From NCBI RefSeq assembly GCF_014323705.1, contig NZ_JABVEC010000019.1, forward strand, positions 1-64,000: a stretch of DNA of 64,000 bases. Reading direction: 5' to 3'. Every line of letters starts with the position of its first letter. Position 1 is the stretch's first letter. This document shows, one piece after another, positions 34,136 to 42,415 of the stretch. The stretch comes from Actinomadura alba. Its GTDB lineage: Bacteria; Actinomycetota; Actinomycetes; Streptosporangiales; Streptosporangiaceae. The notes beneath the pieces are model-generated. The model ran no database searches and was not told the DNA's origin. It was given only the letters and a program-made list of their open reading frames with translations. The position numbers were made by a program, and so were the translations under genes.

Positions 34136-36007
34136 TCACGGTGCGTGCAAGACCTGCTCATCGGCGGGTTTCAGCACAAGGCGCATGCACGTTCCGCCGC
34201 ACGTGCGGGAATGGGCCGAGATATTGCCCTGCTGTGCCTGGGCCAGTCGTTTCACGATGTAGAGGCCGAGCCCGATCCCGCCGAACCGCCGGCGGTCGCC
34301 GGCCTCACCCTGAACGAACCGCTCGAAGATCCGCTCGTGGTCACCGGGCGCGATGCCGACGCCCTCGTCCTCCACCGTCACCACGATGTCCGCATCGTCG
34401 AGCGTCGCCCGCACGTGGACGGTGCCACCGTCCGGCGAGTACTTGAACGCGTTCTCGAGCAGCTGCCCGATGATGATGTCGGTCGCCAGCGCATCGCCGC
34501 TGATCTCCGGCAGGTCCGGGGACACGTCGAGCTCGACCGTGTGCCGGTCCGACAGCGAGCGGAACCCCGCGACGGCCCCGTGCAGCAGCCTGCCGAGATC
34601 GAACCGTTCGATGGTCACCTTGAGCTCACCGGCACCCGCCCGCGAGCCGAGCAGCAGGTTCTCCACCAGCCGGGCGAGCGAATGCGCGCGTTCGGCGATC
34701 GTCCCGACCGCCTGCCGGCGATCCTCGTCGGTGAGCTTGTCCCACCGGTTCACCAGCGTGCTCGCGAACCCCTGGACGACCGTGATGGGCGTACGGAGCT
34801 CATGGCTGGTCGTGGCCAGGAACAGGTCCTTGGCCTCCTCGAGGGCCTTGGCGTCGGAGACGTCACGGAAGTCGACCACCAGCTCGTCGGTCTCCTCGAT
34901 CTCGGCGCACAGCACGTTGAGCCAGGTGCCGCCGGTCAGCCGGTGGGTGACCATCTCACCGGGCAGCGGCTGCGGGAACGGCAGGTGCTGCCCGATCGCC
35001 ACGTCCGGCGGCACACCGGTGATGGCGTGCGCGGCCGGGTTCCACTGCCGTACGAAACCCTCGCGGTCGAGTACGGCGATGCCGTCGGCGCTGGAGTCGA
35101 TGACCGCGCGCTCGTGCGCGCGCTGCCGGACCACCTCGGCGTAGGCGACGGCGTTGCCGACGGCCACCCCCGCGTGCCCCGCGAGGAGTTCGAGCACCTC
35201 CAGCTCGCTGTGGCCGACCTTCTGGCCGGAGAACAGCGCGTACAACGCACCGTACGGCGCCTGCTGCAGATAGGAGAGGCTCAGCGCGATCGTGTGGAGC
35301 CCGGGCAGCTCCGACCAGATCAGCTCGCCCAGCCGGCGGTGGCCGGTCGCGAGCATCACTGTCTTGCCGGTGCGGATCAGCTCGCCGACCAGGCTCGGGT
35401 GCAGGTCCGCGATGGAACCCACCAGGTGGTCGGGCAGGCCGCGCATGCTGACCAGCCTGAGCTTGTCCCCGTCGATCCGGACGAACCCGCCAGCGTCGGC
35501 GCCGGTGAGCTCGATCAGCGCGCCGGTGATCCGGTCGAGCACGGTGGGCAGATCGAGCTCGGCGTTGAGGTCGGCGATCACATCGTTGAGGCGGCGGACG
35601 AGGCGGGCCCGCTCGGTGGCGTGATGCTGGACGGCCTCGTCCTCTTCGACCGGGTGGAAGACGCTCACCCAGCCGATCAGCTCGTTGCCTGCGTCGCGCA
35701 GGACGCTTGTGTCGATACGTACATCGATCAGGTGCCCGTCCCGGTGGAACCGGCGGGTCGCGATCGAGATCTGCCCGCCCTCGCGGATCCGCTCCAGCAC
35801 GGCGTTGTGCTCGGCCTTGAGCTCGTCGGGGACGATCGGCGGGACCTTGCCGAGCACGTCACCGGCGCTCCAGCCGAACATCCGCTCCGCCGCCGGATTC
35901 CACACCGTCACGGCGAAATCGGGGTCGACGGCAACGATGGCATCGGCCGCGCACTCGATGACCGCGCGGACGATCGGATCGTGGACGTCCCCTTGCACGT
36001 TTGTCAT
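34136..36007 (-). CDS. PAS-GAF-PAS sensor histidine kinase, cytoplasmic
   Basis: The 623-residue kinase starts at ATG 36007 (MTNVQGDVHDPIVRAVIECA). PAS 1 is at about 10-125 (AIVAVDPDFAVTVWNPAAERMFGWS), GAF at about 155-300, and PAS 2 at about 310-400 (GIAVLDREGFVRQWNPAAHAITG). The H box is TTSHELRTPITVVQG, the N box LLENAFKYSPDG, G1 DEGVGIAPGDHERIF, and G2 FGGIGLGLYIVKRL. No membrane helix is present. No response regulator is adjacent; it lies 118 bases after the CytX-like gene and may be read from the TPP-riboswitch transcript. The GAF Cys/His haem pattern of DosS was not found. Confidence 0.92.
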   Translation of the reverse strand: MTNVQGDVHDPIVRAVIECAADAIVAVDPDFAVTVWNPAAERMFGWSAGDVLGKVPPIVPDELKAEHNAVLERIREGGQISIATRRFHRDGHLIDVRIDTSVLRDAGNELIGWVSVFHPVEEDEAVQHHATERARLVRRLNDVIADLNAELDLPTVLDRITGALIELTGADAGGFVRIDGDKLRLVSMRGLPDHLVGSIADLHPSLVGELIRTGKTVMLATGHRRLGELIWSELPGLHTIALSLSYLQQAPYGALYALFSGQKVGHSELEVLELLAGHAGVAVGNAVAYAEVVRQRAHERAVIDSSADGIAVLDREGFVRQWNPAAHAITGVPPDVAIGQHLPFPQPLPGEMVTHRLTGGTWLNVLCAEIEETDELVVDFRDVSDAKALEEAKDLFLATTSHELRTPITVVQGFASTLVNRWDKLTDEDRRQAVGTIAERAHSLARLVENLLLGSRAGAGELKVTIERFDLGRLLHGAVAGFRSLSDRHTVELDVSPDLPEISGDALATDIIIGQLLENAFKYSPDGGTVHVRATLDDADIVVTVEDEGVGIAPGDHERIFERFVQGEAGDRRRFGGIGLGLYIVKRLAQAQQGNISAHSRTCGGTCMRLVLKPADEQVLHAP

Positions 36008-36125
36008 GGTGCCACCGGAAGCCGGGGGGCGGCGCCCGAAGTGAGGTGGAAAACTTTCCACGTCTCCCCGGCCGATTCCGGAGGATCACCACTGATCAGC
36101 GTGATCTCACGGAGTTCTCCCGGTG

Positions 36126-37490
36126 TCAGCGGCGAGCGGTGACCCGGCCGATGAGGTAGGTCGCCAGCGCCGCCGCCGCGAACGAGAGCAGTGACGCGCT
36201 CATCCAGGACTCCGGGGTGAACCCGAGCAGGCCCTGCACATCGGCCCAGAACCCGCGCCACCATCCGACACTGCCCGGGTTGATCAACTGGTACACGGCG
36301 AAGCCGATCGCCCAGGCGGCGATCATCCCCCAGCGCGAGGGCGCGGTGCGCGAGACGTTCCAGGCACGGCCCCGCCGCGACACGAAGAAGTCGACCGCCA
36401 GCACGCCGAGCATGGGGACGAACACCGAACCGATGAGCGACAGGAAGCTCGCGTAGTCGCCGATCTGCACCATCAGCGCGAGCACGGTGATCAGCACGCC
36501 GAGCCCGATCGACAGCACGCGGCGGTCGGCCCTCGGCGCCAGGTTCTGGAGCGAGACGGCGGTGGAGTAGACGTTCGCGAACGACTGGTCCGCCTCCCGG
36601 AGCACGAAGATCCCGAAGAACACCGCGCCGAGCGCCACGTGCAGGAACGGGTCGAAGACCCTGGAGGGGTCGCCGGCGACCAGGGCCAGCGCGATGAGCC
36701 CCAGGATGTAGGCGACGATCTGGGTGACCGAATAGCCGATGGCCGCGGCCCCGAAGGCACCGCGCGCCGTACGGGCGTGCCGCGTGTAGTCCGCGGCCAT
36801 CGGGACCCAGGAGATCGAGACGGCCAGCGCGGCGTCGGCACCCAGCCAGAACTGACCCCAGCCGCCCTCGGTGAGGTCCGGCAGCGGTTCGCGCAGCAAC
36901 TGGACGTAGAAGTAGCCGAGCGAGATCGCGACCGCGATGGTGACGTAGCGGCGGAGCATCCGGACCGAGCCGAGCGGCCAGATGGTCAGCACGGTGGTGA
37001 GCAGGCCGGCGGCGACGACGTAGGTCCACCGCGGGATGTCGTCGTACAGCGCCCGCGCGGCGTCGGCGATCACGACCAGTTCGAAGGTGCCCCACCCGAT
37101 CAACTGGGCGATGTTGAGCACCGTCGGGACGTACGACAGCCGGGCACCGAACAGCCCGCGCAGCATCACCATCGCCGGTTGGCCGGTGCGGGCCCCGGGC
37201 ACCGCGGACAGGCCGAGCATCAGGCCGCCGATCACCGTACCGACGATCATCGCGGTGATGCCGGCGGTGATCGCCAGCTGGGGGACACCGTTCTCGTCCG
37301 GGGCCAGCACGGTGTAGGCCCCGGAGAAGGCGAACAGGCTTACCCCGAGGTTGGCCCAGAACGCCCCCTGGTCCCAGAAGCTCAGGACTTTCGGCGCGGG
37401 TTCCTCAAGGGTGAAAGGGACCTCATCGCCACGGTACGGCGGCTCGGCCGGACGCTCGCTGCTCTGGCCCTTGTGGACGGCGGCGCTCAA
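36126..37490 (-). CDS. cytX: NCS1-family nucleobase/HMP transporter, CytX-like
   Basis: The 454-residue transporter has about 12 membrane helices: FWDQGAFWANLGVSLFAFSGAY at the first, then GLMLGLSAVPGARTGQPAMVMLRGLFG, typical of NCS1. A TPP riboswitch directly before it identifies the substrate class as a thiamin precursor, most likely hydroxymethylpyrimidine. The start is TTG 37490, with GGGAGAG (the 3' end of the riboswitch) six to seven bases upstream; no ATG or GTG stands near. So TPP binding probably hides the SD. TenA, which makes HMP from degraded thiamin, is 3 kb away. Confidence 0.88.
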   Translation of the reverse strand: MSAAVHKGQSSERPAEPPYRGDEVPFTLEEPAPKVLSFWDQGAFWANLGVSLFAFSGAYTVLAPDENGVPQLAITAGITAMIVGTVIGGLMLGLSAVPGARTGQPAMVMLRGLFGARLSYVPTVLNIAQLIGWGTFELVVIADAARALYDDIPRWTYVVAAGLLTTVLTIWPLGSVRMLRRYVTIAVAISLGYFYVQLLREPLPDLTEGGWGQFWLGADAALAVSISWVPMAADYTRHARTARGAFGAAAIGYSVTQIVAYILGLIALALVAGDPSRVFDPFLHVALGAVFFGIFVLREADQSFANVYSTAVSLQNLAPRADRRVLSIGLGVLITVLALMVQIGDYASFLSLIGSVFVPMLGVLAVDFFVSRRGRAWNVSRTAPSRWGMIAAWAIGFAVYQLINPGSVGWWRGFWADVQGLLGFTPESWMSASLLSFAAAALATYLIGRVTARR

Positions 37491-37493
37491 CGC

Positions 37494-37586
37494 ACTCTCC
37501 CTACGCCGGCATTATCCGGACAGGTTCATGCGGTCGGCGACGCTTCAAGTCGCCCTCTCAGCCCGGTTCCGCCCGAGCTCCCGCGG
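37494..37586 (-). ncRNA. TPP riboswitch (THI element)
   Basis: On the minus strand the conserved GGCTGAGAGGG and the segment GAACCTGTCCGGATAATGCC followed by GGCGTAGGGAG are present in order, with P1 formed by GGGAGCTC-type and GTAGGGAGAG-type ends. The element ends within ten bases of the TTG start codon, so control is probably translational. Confidence 0.95.
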
Positions 37587-37697
37587 TGTTCAATTAGACG
37601 GGCAAATAGTACAGGTCCGTCAGCCCGGCCCGCCATGCCCGAGGGCTTCGGCGTCGGGCGCCGTCAGCCCGTGCGGCGGGTCGGGCGGTTCGGCCGC

Positions 37698-38033
37698 TCA
37701 GATCACGTAGGGCTCCATGCTGGTCTCGCTGACCATCGGGCGCCCGGCCTCGGCCCAGCGCTTCATGCCGCCATCGACGTTGGCGGCCTGCCAGCCGGCG
37801 TTGTTCAGGGCGACCGTGACCTGCGCCGACCTCGCACCGGACCGGCAGATCACGTACACGTCCTGATCGCGTGGGATCTCACCGGCCCGATCGCTGAGTT
37901 CGCGCATCCGGATGTGCACCGCCCCCGGCGCGTGGCCCGCCTGCCATTCGTCCGGCTCCCGGACGTCCAGCAGATAAGCGCCCTCCGGTACGGCCGTGGC
38001 GTCGACCACCGGAATGTTCTCCCCGAGATTCAT
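37698..38033 (-). CDS. Single-domain rhodanese
   Basis: The 111-residue protein starts MNLGENIPVVDATAVPEGAYLLDVREPDEWQAGHAPGA in sense (DVREPDEW, AGHAPGAVHI). It has the active-site loop VICRSGARSA with Cys 63, suited to persulfide chemistry. ATG 38033. The frame is open upstream through the neighbouring divergent gene, but family length fixes the start. It precedes the riboswitch on the same strand; a sulfur-transfer role in thiazole formation is a guess. Confidence 0.9.
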   Translation of the reverse strand: MNLGENIPVVDATAVPEGAYLLDVREPDEWQAGHAPGAVHIRMRELSDRAGEIPRDQDVYVICRSGARSAQVTVALNNAGWQAANVDGGMKRWAEAGRPMVSETSMEPYVI

Positions 38034-38079
38034 CACGATCCCATGGAACCCCGAGCACCCCGTCCACGTCGAATCTCGC

Positions 38080-38550
38080 ATGCGGTATCGGAGGCTCTTT
38101 TTCACAGCGCCTGGCCTCGCAGTGATCGTAGCTCTGACGAGTTGCGGCTCAGAACAGGCCGAAGGCAGTCCGAGCCGGACGCCCTCCGGGGCGATCGCGA
38201 GCCCCAGTCCGGCACAGCCCACGACCGATCTCACCATCCAGGTGACGGCGCCCAAGGCGTCGGCCGACGCGCCCACGCGAAAGTGGACGCTCACCTGTGA
38301 TCCAGCGCAGGGCACCCACCCCGACCCCACGGCCGCGTGCGCGGCACTGGGCAAGGCGCCCGACCCGTTCACGCCCGTATCCAAGGAGCAGGTCTGCACA
38401 ATGATCTTCGGCGGGCCCGAGGAGGCGACCGTCACAGGAACCTGGAAGGGCAAGCGGGTCGCCGCGAAGTTCAACCGCAAGAACGGCTGCGAGGTGTCCC
38501 GCTGGAACGGCCTCGCCCCGGTCTTCGGCAAGCCCGCCCAGACCGGCTGA
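38080..38550 (+). CDS. SSI-type protease-inhibitor lipoprotein
   Basis: The 156-residue product starts at ATG 38080 (MRYRRLFFTAPGLAVIVALTSCGS), with the lipobox LTSC at about residue 24. A Ser/Pro linker precedes a Streptomyces-subtilisin-inhibitor-like domain: WTLTCDPAQGTHPDPTAAC, then VCTMIFGG and TVTGTWKGK, ending GLAPVF. By family analogy the reactive P1-P1' pair is Met-Ile in CTMI. Most SSI proteins are freely secreted; lipid anchoring keeps this one on the cell. No SD; the gene starts 46 bases from the divergent rhodanese gene. Confidence 0.87.
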   Translation: MRYRRLFFTAPGLAVIVALTSCGSEQAEGSPSRTPSGAIASPSPAQPTTDLTIQVTAPKASADAPTRKWTLTCDPAQGTHPDPTAACAALGKAPDPFTPVSKEQVCTMIFGGPEEATVTGTWKGKRVAAKFNRKNGCEVSRWNGLAPVFGKPAQTG

Positions 38551-38570
38551 CCTCCACACGTCGATCAGGG

Positions 38571-38606
38571 TGATCGGGTGCCCGTGTGCGCACGGGCACC
38601 CGATCA
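38571..38606. terminator. Bidirectional terminator
   Basis: A perfect 16-bp stem (GATCGGGTGCCCGTG and complement plus one closing pair) with loop TGCG lies between convergent genes ending at 38550 and 38639. Confidence 0.9.
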
Positions 38607-38638
38607 TCGCGCTTCGGGGCGCGAGATCAAGCGCGAGA

Positions 38639-39499
38639 TCATTTGAGCAGCCGCGAGAGCCGGCGGTCGGCGAGGGGCTTTCCGCCGGTCTGGCAGGCAG
38701 GGCAGTACTGGAGGGCCGAATCGGCGAACGACACCTCCCTGATGGTGTCGCCGCAGACCGGGCACTTCTCACCGGCCCGCCCGTGCACGCGCAATCCGAG
38801 TTTCTTCTCCGCCTTCAGGTCCCCGGCGGCGAGCCCGCTGGAGCGATCGATCGCGTCCTTCAGCGTCGCTACGATCGAACCGTGCAGTGCCGCGACCTCC
38901 TCTTCGGTGAGGGTCGCGGCGACCTTGAAGGGGGACATCTTCGCGACGTGCAGCACCTCGTCGGAGTAGGCGTTGCCGATGCCCGCGATGATCCGCTGAT
39001 CCCGGAGCAGCCCCTTGATCTGGGTACGCCGGCCGCCCACGATCTCCTGCAACGTCGCGACCGTGAAGCCGTCCGACAGCGGATCCGGGCCGAGGGCCGA
39101 GATGCCGGGCACGTCCGCCGGATCACGGACGACGTACACGGCGAGGCCCTTCTTGGTCCCCGCCTCGGTGAGGTCGAATCCGGAGCCGTCATCGAGGTGG
39201 ACGCGCAGGGCGAGCGGCCCCTTGCCCGGCCGCACCGGCTTGGCCGGTATCTCCTCCTTCCACCGCAGCCAGCCCGCGCGGGCCAGATGTATGACGAGAT
39301 GGATCCCGTCGACGTCGAGATCGAGGAACTTGCCGTGCCGGCCGACCGCGGTCACGGCGAGCCCGCCCAGTGCGGTCACGGGAGGGTCGTAGGTCTTCAG
39401 CGCGGAGATGGCCAGAACGTCGATCCGCGCGATCACGCGGCCGACCGCGCGCTCCCGGAGGAACGCCGCGAGCGCCTCGACCTCGGGTAGCTCAGGCAT
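38639..39499 (-). CDS. Fpg/Nei-family DNA glycosylase
   Basis: The 286-residue base-excision-repair enzyme starts MPELPEVEALAAFLRERAVG; Pro 2 and Glu 3 are the catalytic residues. The helix-two-turn-helix lies around LKTLLRDQRIIAGIGNAYSDEVLH-type sequence (GLLRDQRIIAGIGNAYSDEV), and the C-terminal zinc finger is CPVCGDTIREVSFADSALQYCPACQ. It removes oxidised bases and cuts AP sites. The sequence is nearer the actinobacterial Fpg-like/Nei group than classical MutM (for example HGRAGEKCPVCG), so substrate choice is uncertain. Confidence 0.92.
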   Translation of the reverse strand: MPELPEVEALAAFLRERAVGRVIARIDVLAISALKTYDPPVTALGGLAVTAVGRHGKFLDLDVDGIHLVIHLARAGWLRWKEEIPAKPVRPGKGPLALRVHLDDGSGFDLTEAGTKKGLAVYVVRDPADVPGISALGPDPLSDGFTVATLQEIVGGRRTQIKGLLRDQRIIAGIGNAYSDEVLHVAKMSPFKVAATLTEEEVAALHGSIVATLKDAIDRSSGLAAGDLKAEKKLGLRVHGRAGEKCPVCGDTIREVSFADSALQYCPACQTGGKPLADRRLSRLLK

Positions 39500-39539
39500 T
39501 CCTCAAGTATGAGCGACCTGCGCAAGCGGGCAAGCCACC

Positions 39540-39689
39540 TCGTCCACAGGCCTGTGGACGGCTGTGGAAAAGCCTGTGCGCAACTCTGGATTCGCTTGAT
39601 TCTTCAGGGGCTCCGAGCTCCGTACCACAACAGATGCGGGCAAACCGCCGAGCCACGGCGGTTCCGGCCTCACCAACACCTGTGGATAA
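39540..39689. other. DnaA-box cluster 1
   Basis: Four 9-mers match the actinobacterial box (T/C)(T/C)(G/A/C)TCCACA: TCGTCCACA (39540-39548), CCGTCCACA (complement of 39553-39561), TTTTCCACA (complement of 39563-39571) and TTATCCACA (complement of 39681-39689). The first three fall within 32 bases. They lie in the gap between the glycosylase and tenA. No AT-rich unwinding element or dnaA gene is adjacent, so this is not oriC. Confidence 0.65.
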
Positions 39690-39773
39690 CTCTGCGTAAC
39701 GTCACCGCTTTGCGCGCGACCCATCATCGGCCCGGACCCCACCACCGACCGGGCCCCACGCCGGAGTCGGACC

Positions 39774-40394
39774 TCAGGCCGGCACGTCCCAGAAGGCGAT
39801 CTCATGGCGCATGCCCTCGAGGAAGAGCACCTCGGCCCGCGCCGGATCGGGTGCCGCCTCATCGATCATCTGCGCGCAGCGCCGGGCCAGCGCCGCGAAG
39901 GCCGGGTCGGCGTAGGTGTCGACCCACCGCCGGAGGCGGGGCTCTTCAGGCGGGTTCTCGGCCAGGATCGCGCCCAGCGTCGAATAGCCCCACATGCAGG
40001 GGTAGAGCGCAGCCAGCCCCTCGCCGTACAAGTCCGCGGCGTCGAGGAGAAAGGCCGTGTACGCGGCGCACTCCGGGCCCTTGCGTGCTCCCTCGAGATC
40101 CGCGCCGAACTCGGCGGCCAGCGAACGGTGCAGCGACAGCTCGTCATGGAAGGTCGAGTAAGCGAGATCGACGAGGTCGCCCAGATGCTCGGCCGGCGCC
40201 TGCCACGCGAGCCGCGAGAACACCCGTACGTAGTCCAGCAGGAACAGATAATCCTGCTCCAGCCAGGACCGGAAGACCGGCTCGTCCAGGTCGCCTCTCG
40301 CGATGCCGGCCACCGTGGGGTGCTCCAGCTGCTCCTCGACCAGCGGCCGGCCGAGTTCCTCCAACCGCGCTGACAGACTCGTCGACGAACTCAT
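39774..40394 (-). CDS. tenA: TenA-family thiaminase II
   Basis: The 206-residue helical protein starts MSSSTSLSARLEELGRPL at ATG 40394. It has EQDYLFLLDYVRVFSRLA and the catalytic-Cys segment LAALYPCMWGYSTLG, then FLEGMRHEIAFWD at the end with the conserved Glu. TenA hydrolyses aminopyrimidine or formylaminopyrimidine products of thiamin breakdown to release HMP for re-use. The nearby riboswitch and CytX-like transporter support a salvage role. Its own 5' region shows no riboswitch. Confidence 0.92.
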   Translation of the reverse strand: MSSSTSLSARLEELGRPLVEEQLEHPTVAGIARGDLDEPVFRSWLEQDYLFLLDYVRVFSRLAWQAPAEHLGDLVDLAYSTFHDELSLHRSLAAEFGADLEGARKGPECAAYTAFLLDAADLYGEGLAALYPCMWGYSTLGAILAENPPEEPRLRRWVDTYADPAFAALARRCAQMIDEAAPDPARAEVLFLEGMRHEIAFWDVPA

Positions 40395-40528
40395 AGCGCG
40401 AAGTGTCCCATCAGCCGCTCGAACACGGAGCGCCCCACCACGGTCACGGCGAGGGAACGCGGTCCGGCGAGCCGGCGGGGTGACGCGACTCACTTTCGCC
40501 GCCGGGATCAATCGGGTAGTCAGGGGTC

Positions 40529-41212
40529 ATGACGGACGCGAACCTGACCATGGCCGAAGCGTTTCTCCTGCTGTCGCTGCGCGAAGAGGACGGCAAACCC
40601 CTGATCGGGTCCACCGAGACCACCACCGCCGTGGCCGGTGCGCTGCTCACCGACCTGGTCATCTCCGGCCGCGTCAGCGTCGACGACGGCCACGTCAAGT
40701 GCGTGAACCCCGCACCGACCGGTGACCCCGAACTCGATGCGGCCCTCCAGCGCATCGCCGAGGAGAAGAAGGAACGCAAGGTCAAGTGGTGGGTGTCGAA
40801 GCTGCGGTCGGACAAGCTGCGGAGAAGACTCCTGACCCGGCTGGCCGAACGCGGTGTGCTGCGGGAGGAGCACGGCCGCGTGCTCGCCGTCTTCCCGACC
40901 ACGCGCTATCCGGAGCAGGATCCGGTTCCGGAGCAGAAGATACGGGCCGGCCTGCGCTCCGCCATCGACGGCGCCCGGCCCGACGCGCACACCGCCTGCC
41001 TGTTCGCCCTGATCCACGCCTGCAAACTCGACCGCAAGGTGTTTCCCGACGTCGCCAAGTCGCTGTTCGCACAGCGTGCGAGCGAGATGGCCGAGGGCGA
41101 GTGGGCGGGCGAGGCCGTACGCAAGGTGATCGCTGAGGTCCAGGCGGCGACGACCGCGGTGATCGTCGCCGCGACCACCGCGACGACCGTGTCGGCCGCC
41201 GGCGGCTCCTGA
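40529..41212 (+). CDS. GPP34 (GOLPH3/Vps74-like) family protein
   Basis: The 227-residue helical protein starts MTDANLTMAEAFLLLSLREEDGKP. It has the family pattern LLTDLVISGRVSVDDGHV, RLAERGVLREEHGRVLAVFPTTRYP and ACLFALIHACKLDRKVF. Eukaryotic members bind PI4P and Golgi glycosyltransferases; actinomycetes have several copies of unknown role. The short Ala/Thr-rich tail is probably disordered. AGGGG precedes the ATG. A fasciclin-domain fragment follows directly. Confidence 0.9.
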   Translation: MTDANLTMAEAFLLLSLREEDGKPLIGSTETTTAVAGALLTDLVISGRVSVDDGHVKCVNPAPTGDPELDAALQRIAEEKKERKVKWWVSKLRSDKLRRRLLTRLAERGVLREEHGRVLAVFPTTRYPEQDPVPEQKIRAGLRSAIDGARPDAHTACLFALIHACKLDRKVFPDVAKSLFAQRASEMAEGEWAGEAVRKVIAEVQAATTAVIVAATTATTVSAAGGS

Positions 41213-41225
41213 CCCCCCGCCCCGG

Positions 41226-41312
41226 TGGATGGCGGGCGCGGTCTGCGGCAACGTGAAGACCGCCGGCACCACCGTCCACATCATCGACACGGTGCTCATG
41301 CCCGAACAGGGC
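41226..41312 (+). pseudogene. C-terminal remnant of a fasciclin (FAS1) domain
   Basis: The frame reads MAGAVCGNVKTAGTTVHIID and continues TVLMPEQ. FAS1 domains end in V(V/I)CGN(V/I)QTANATVYVIDTVLMP, so about 25 terminal residues of such a domain survive. No upstream part exists: the GPP34 stop lies only 14 bases before. The frame then runs into unrelated sequence and the tRNA. It is best read as a gene relic. Confidence 0.55.
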
Positions 41313-41383
41313 CCACGGCGCGGACTTCTCCCATCGGACCAGGTCAGACGCCGCCGCACCGTAGACTGCACAGAACAAGCAAT

Positions 41384-41414
41384 CGGGCCCCGGTGCTTGC
41401 CGCACCGGGGCCCG
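41384..41414 (-). terminator. Terminator downstream of tRNA-Leu
   Basis: The arms CGGGCCCCGGTGC and GCACCGGGGCCCG form a 13-bp perfect stem with loop TTGCC, 44 bases past the tRNA 3' end. Confidence 0.85.
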
Positions 41415-41457
41415 CTACGTCACTGTGGGGGGCAGTATTTTGTCGCCGTCCCCGAGT

Positions 41458-41539
41458 GGGCGAGGAGGGATTTGAACCCTCACGTCCTTGCGGACACACG
41501 GACCTGAACCGTGCGCGTCTGCCGTTCCGCCACCCGCCC
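41458..41539 (-). tRNA. tRNA-Leu(CAG)
   Basis: The 82-base class II tRNA has acceptor GGGCGGG/CTCGCCC, anticodon stem CACGG/CCGTG with loop TTCAGGT (anticodon CAG), a long variable arm (TGTCCGCAAGGACG) and T loop TTCAAAT. CCA is not encoded. Confidence 0.95.
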
Positions 41540-41648
41540 TGGGCGCGTGGAAAGGTTAGCACGGGTAGGACACCGGGCTGGAACGTGCATGCTTCCTGCG
41601 AACCTCCGCACGGATACGATCGTCTAGCAGTGGGGAAGGGAGGTGCCC

Positions 41649-42404
41649 GTGGGTGTCCTACAGCGCTTCGAGCGACGGCTCGAGGGCATGGTCGAGGGTG
41701 CCTTTGCGCGAGCCTTCAAATCGGAACTACAGCCGGTTGAGGTCGCGAGCGCCGTACAGCGGGAGATGGACGAGCGGGCCGCGATCGTGGCCCAGGGTCG
41801 CACGCTCGTGCCGAACGACTTCGTGGTCGAGATCTCGCCTACGGACGGACAGCGGCTGGCGGTCTACGCCGACAGCCTCAGCCAGGAGCTCGCCAATCTG
41901 GCGCGGGAGTACGCGAAAGAGCAGGGGTACTCCTTCGTCGGCCCGGTGCGGGTGCGGTTCGAGAACGCCGGCGATCTGGCCACCGGGATGTTCCGCATCC
42001 GGTCCGGCGTGATCCGCGGCTCGACCGTCGAGGGCGGCGAGATCCGGCAACCGAGGAGTGATCTGCCGCCCGGCCGGCCGGGCGTCTTCGGCGGCCGGCC
42101 ACGGCTCCTCGTGACCACGGCCGGTGAGGGCGGCGGCGACGGCGTGCAGCGGTCGTACGACATCACCACTCCGGTGACGCTCCTCGGCCGAGGAACAGAC
42201 TGCGATCTACGCCTGGTCGACCCGGGAGTATCACGGCATCACGCCGAGATCCGCGTTGAGGGTCCCGAAATAGTCCTTGTGGACCTAGGGTCGACAAACG
42301 GTTCATTCATGAACGGGCAGCAGATTCGGCGCGTCTCACTCGTCGACGGCTCTCGGATCACGATGGGCCGCACGACCCTTGTGTTCCGCCGCGATAGGGA
42401 GTAG
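41649..42404 (+). CDS. fhaA: FhaA, DUF3662/FHA-domain adaptor
   Basis: The 251-residue protein starts at GTG 41649 (GVLQRFERRLEGMVEGAFAR) with GGGAGG upstream; GTG 41643 would overlap that SD. The N-terminal DUF3662 domain ends near 125, a linker follows, and the C-terminal FHA domain (LLGRGTDCDLRLVDPGVSRHHAEI, DLGSTNGSFMNG) has the phospho-Thr-binding Arg, Ser-Arg-His and Asn. In mycobacteria FhaA binds phosphorylated MviN and PknB-related targets at the pole. First gene of the growth operon. The usual FhaA linker is longer, so this version is short (mycobacterial FhaA is about 527 residues). Confidence 0.93.
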   Translation: MGVLQRFERRLEGMVEGAFARAFKSELQPVEVASAVQREMDERAAIVAQGRTLVPNDFVVEISPTDGQRLAVYADSLSQELANLAREYAKEQGYSFVGPVRVRFENAGDLATGMFRIRSGVIRGSTVEGGEIRQPRSDLPPGRPGVFGGRPRLLVTTAGEGGGDGVQRSYDITTPVTLLGRGTDCDLRLVDPGVSRHHAEIRVEGPEIVLVDLGSTNGSFMNGQQIRRVSLVDGSRITMGRTTLVFRRDRE

Positions 42405-42415
42405 CCCCGACTCCG

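Noticed and set aside
34145..36142. 665-codon plus-strand frame opposite the PAS histidine kinase
   Set aside because: Composition is Arg/Asp/Gly/Val-rich, as expected for the complement of a high-GC gene, while the minus strand shows clear PAS, GAF and kinase motifs.
41225..41740. 171-codon frame running from the fasciclin relic through tRNA-Leu into fhaA
   Set aside because: It crosses a tRNA and the fhaA start in a different phase; no domain and no SD.
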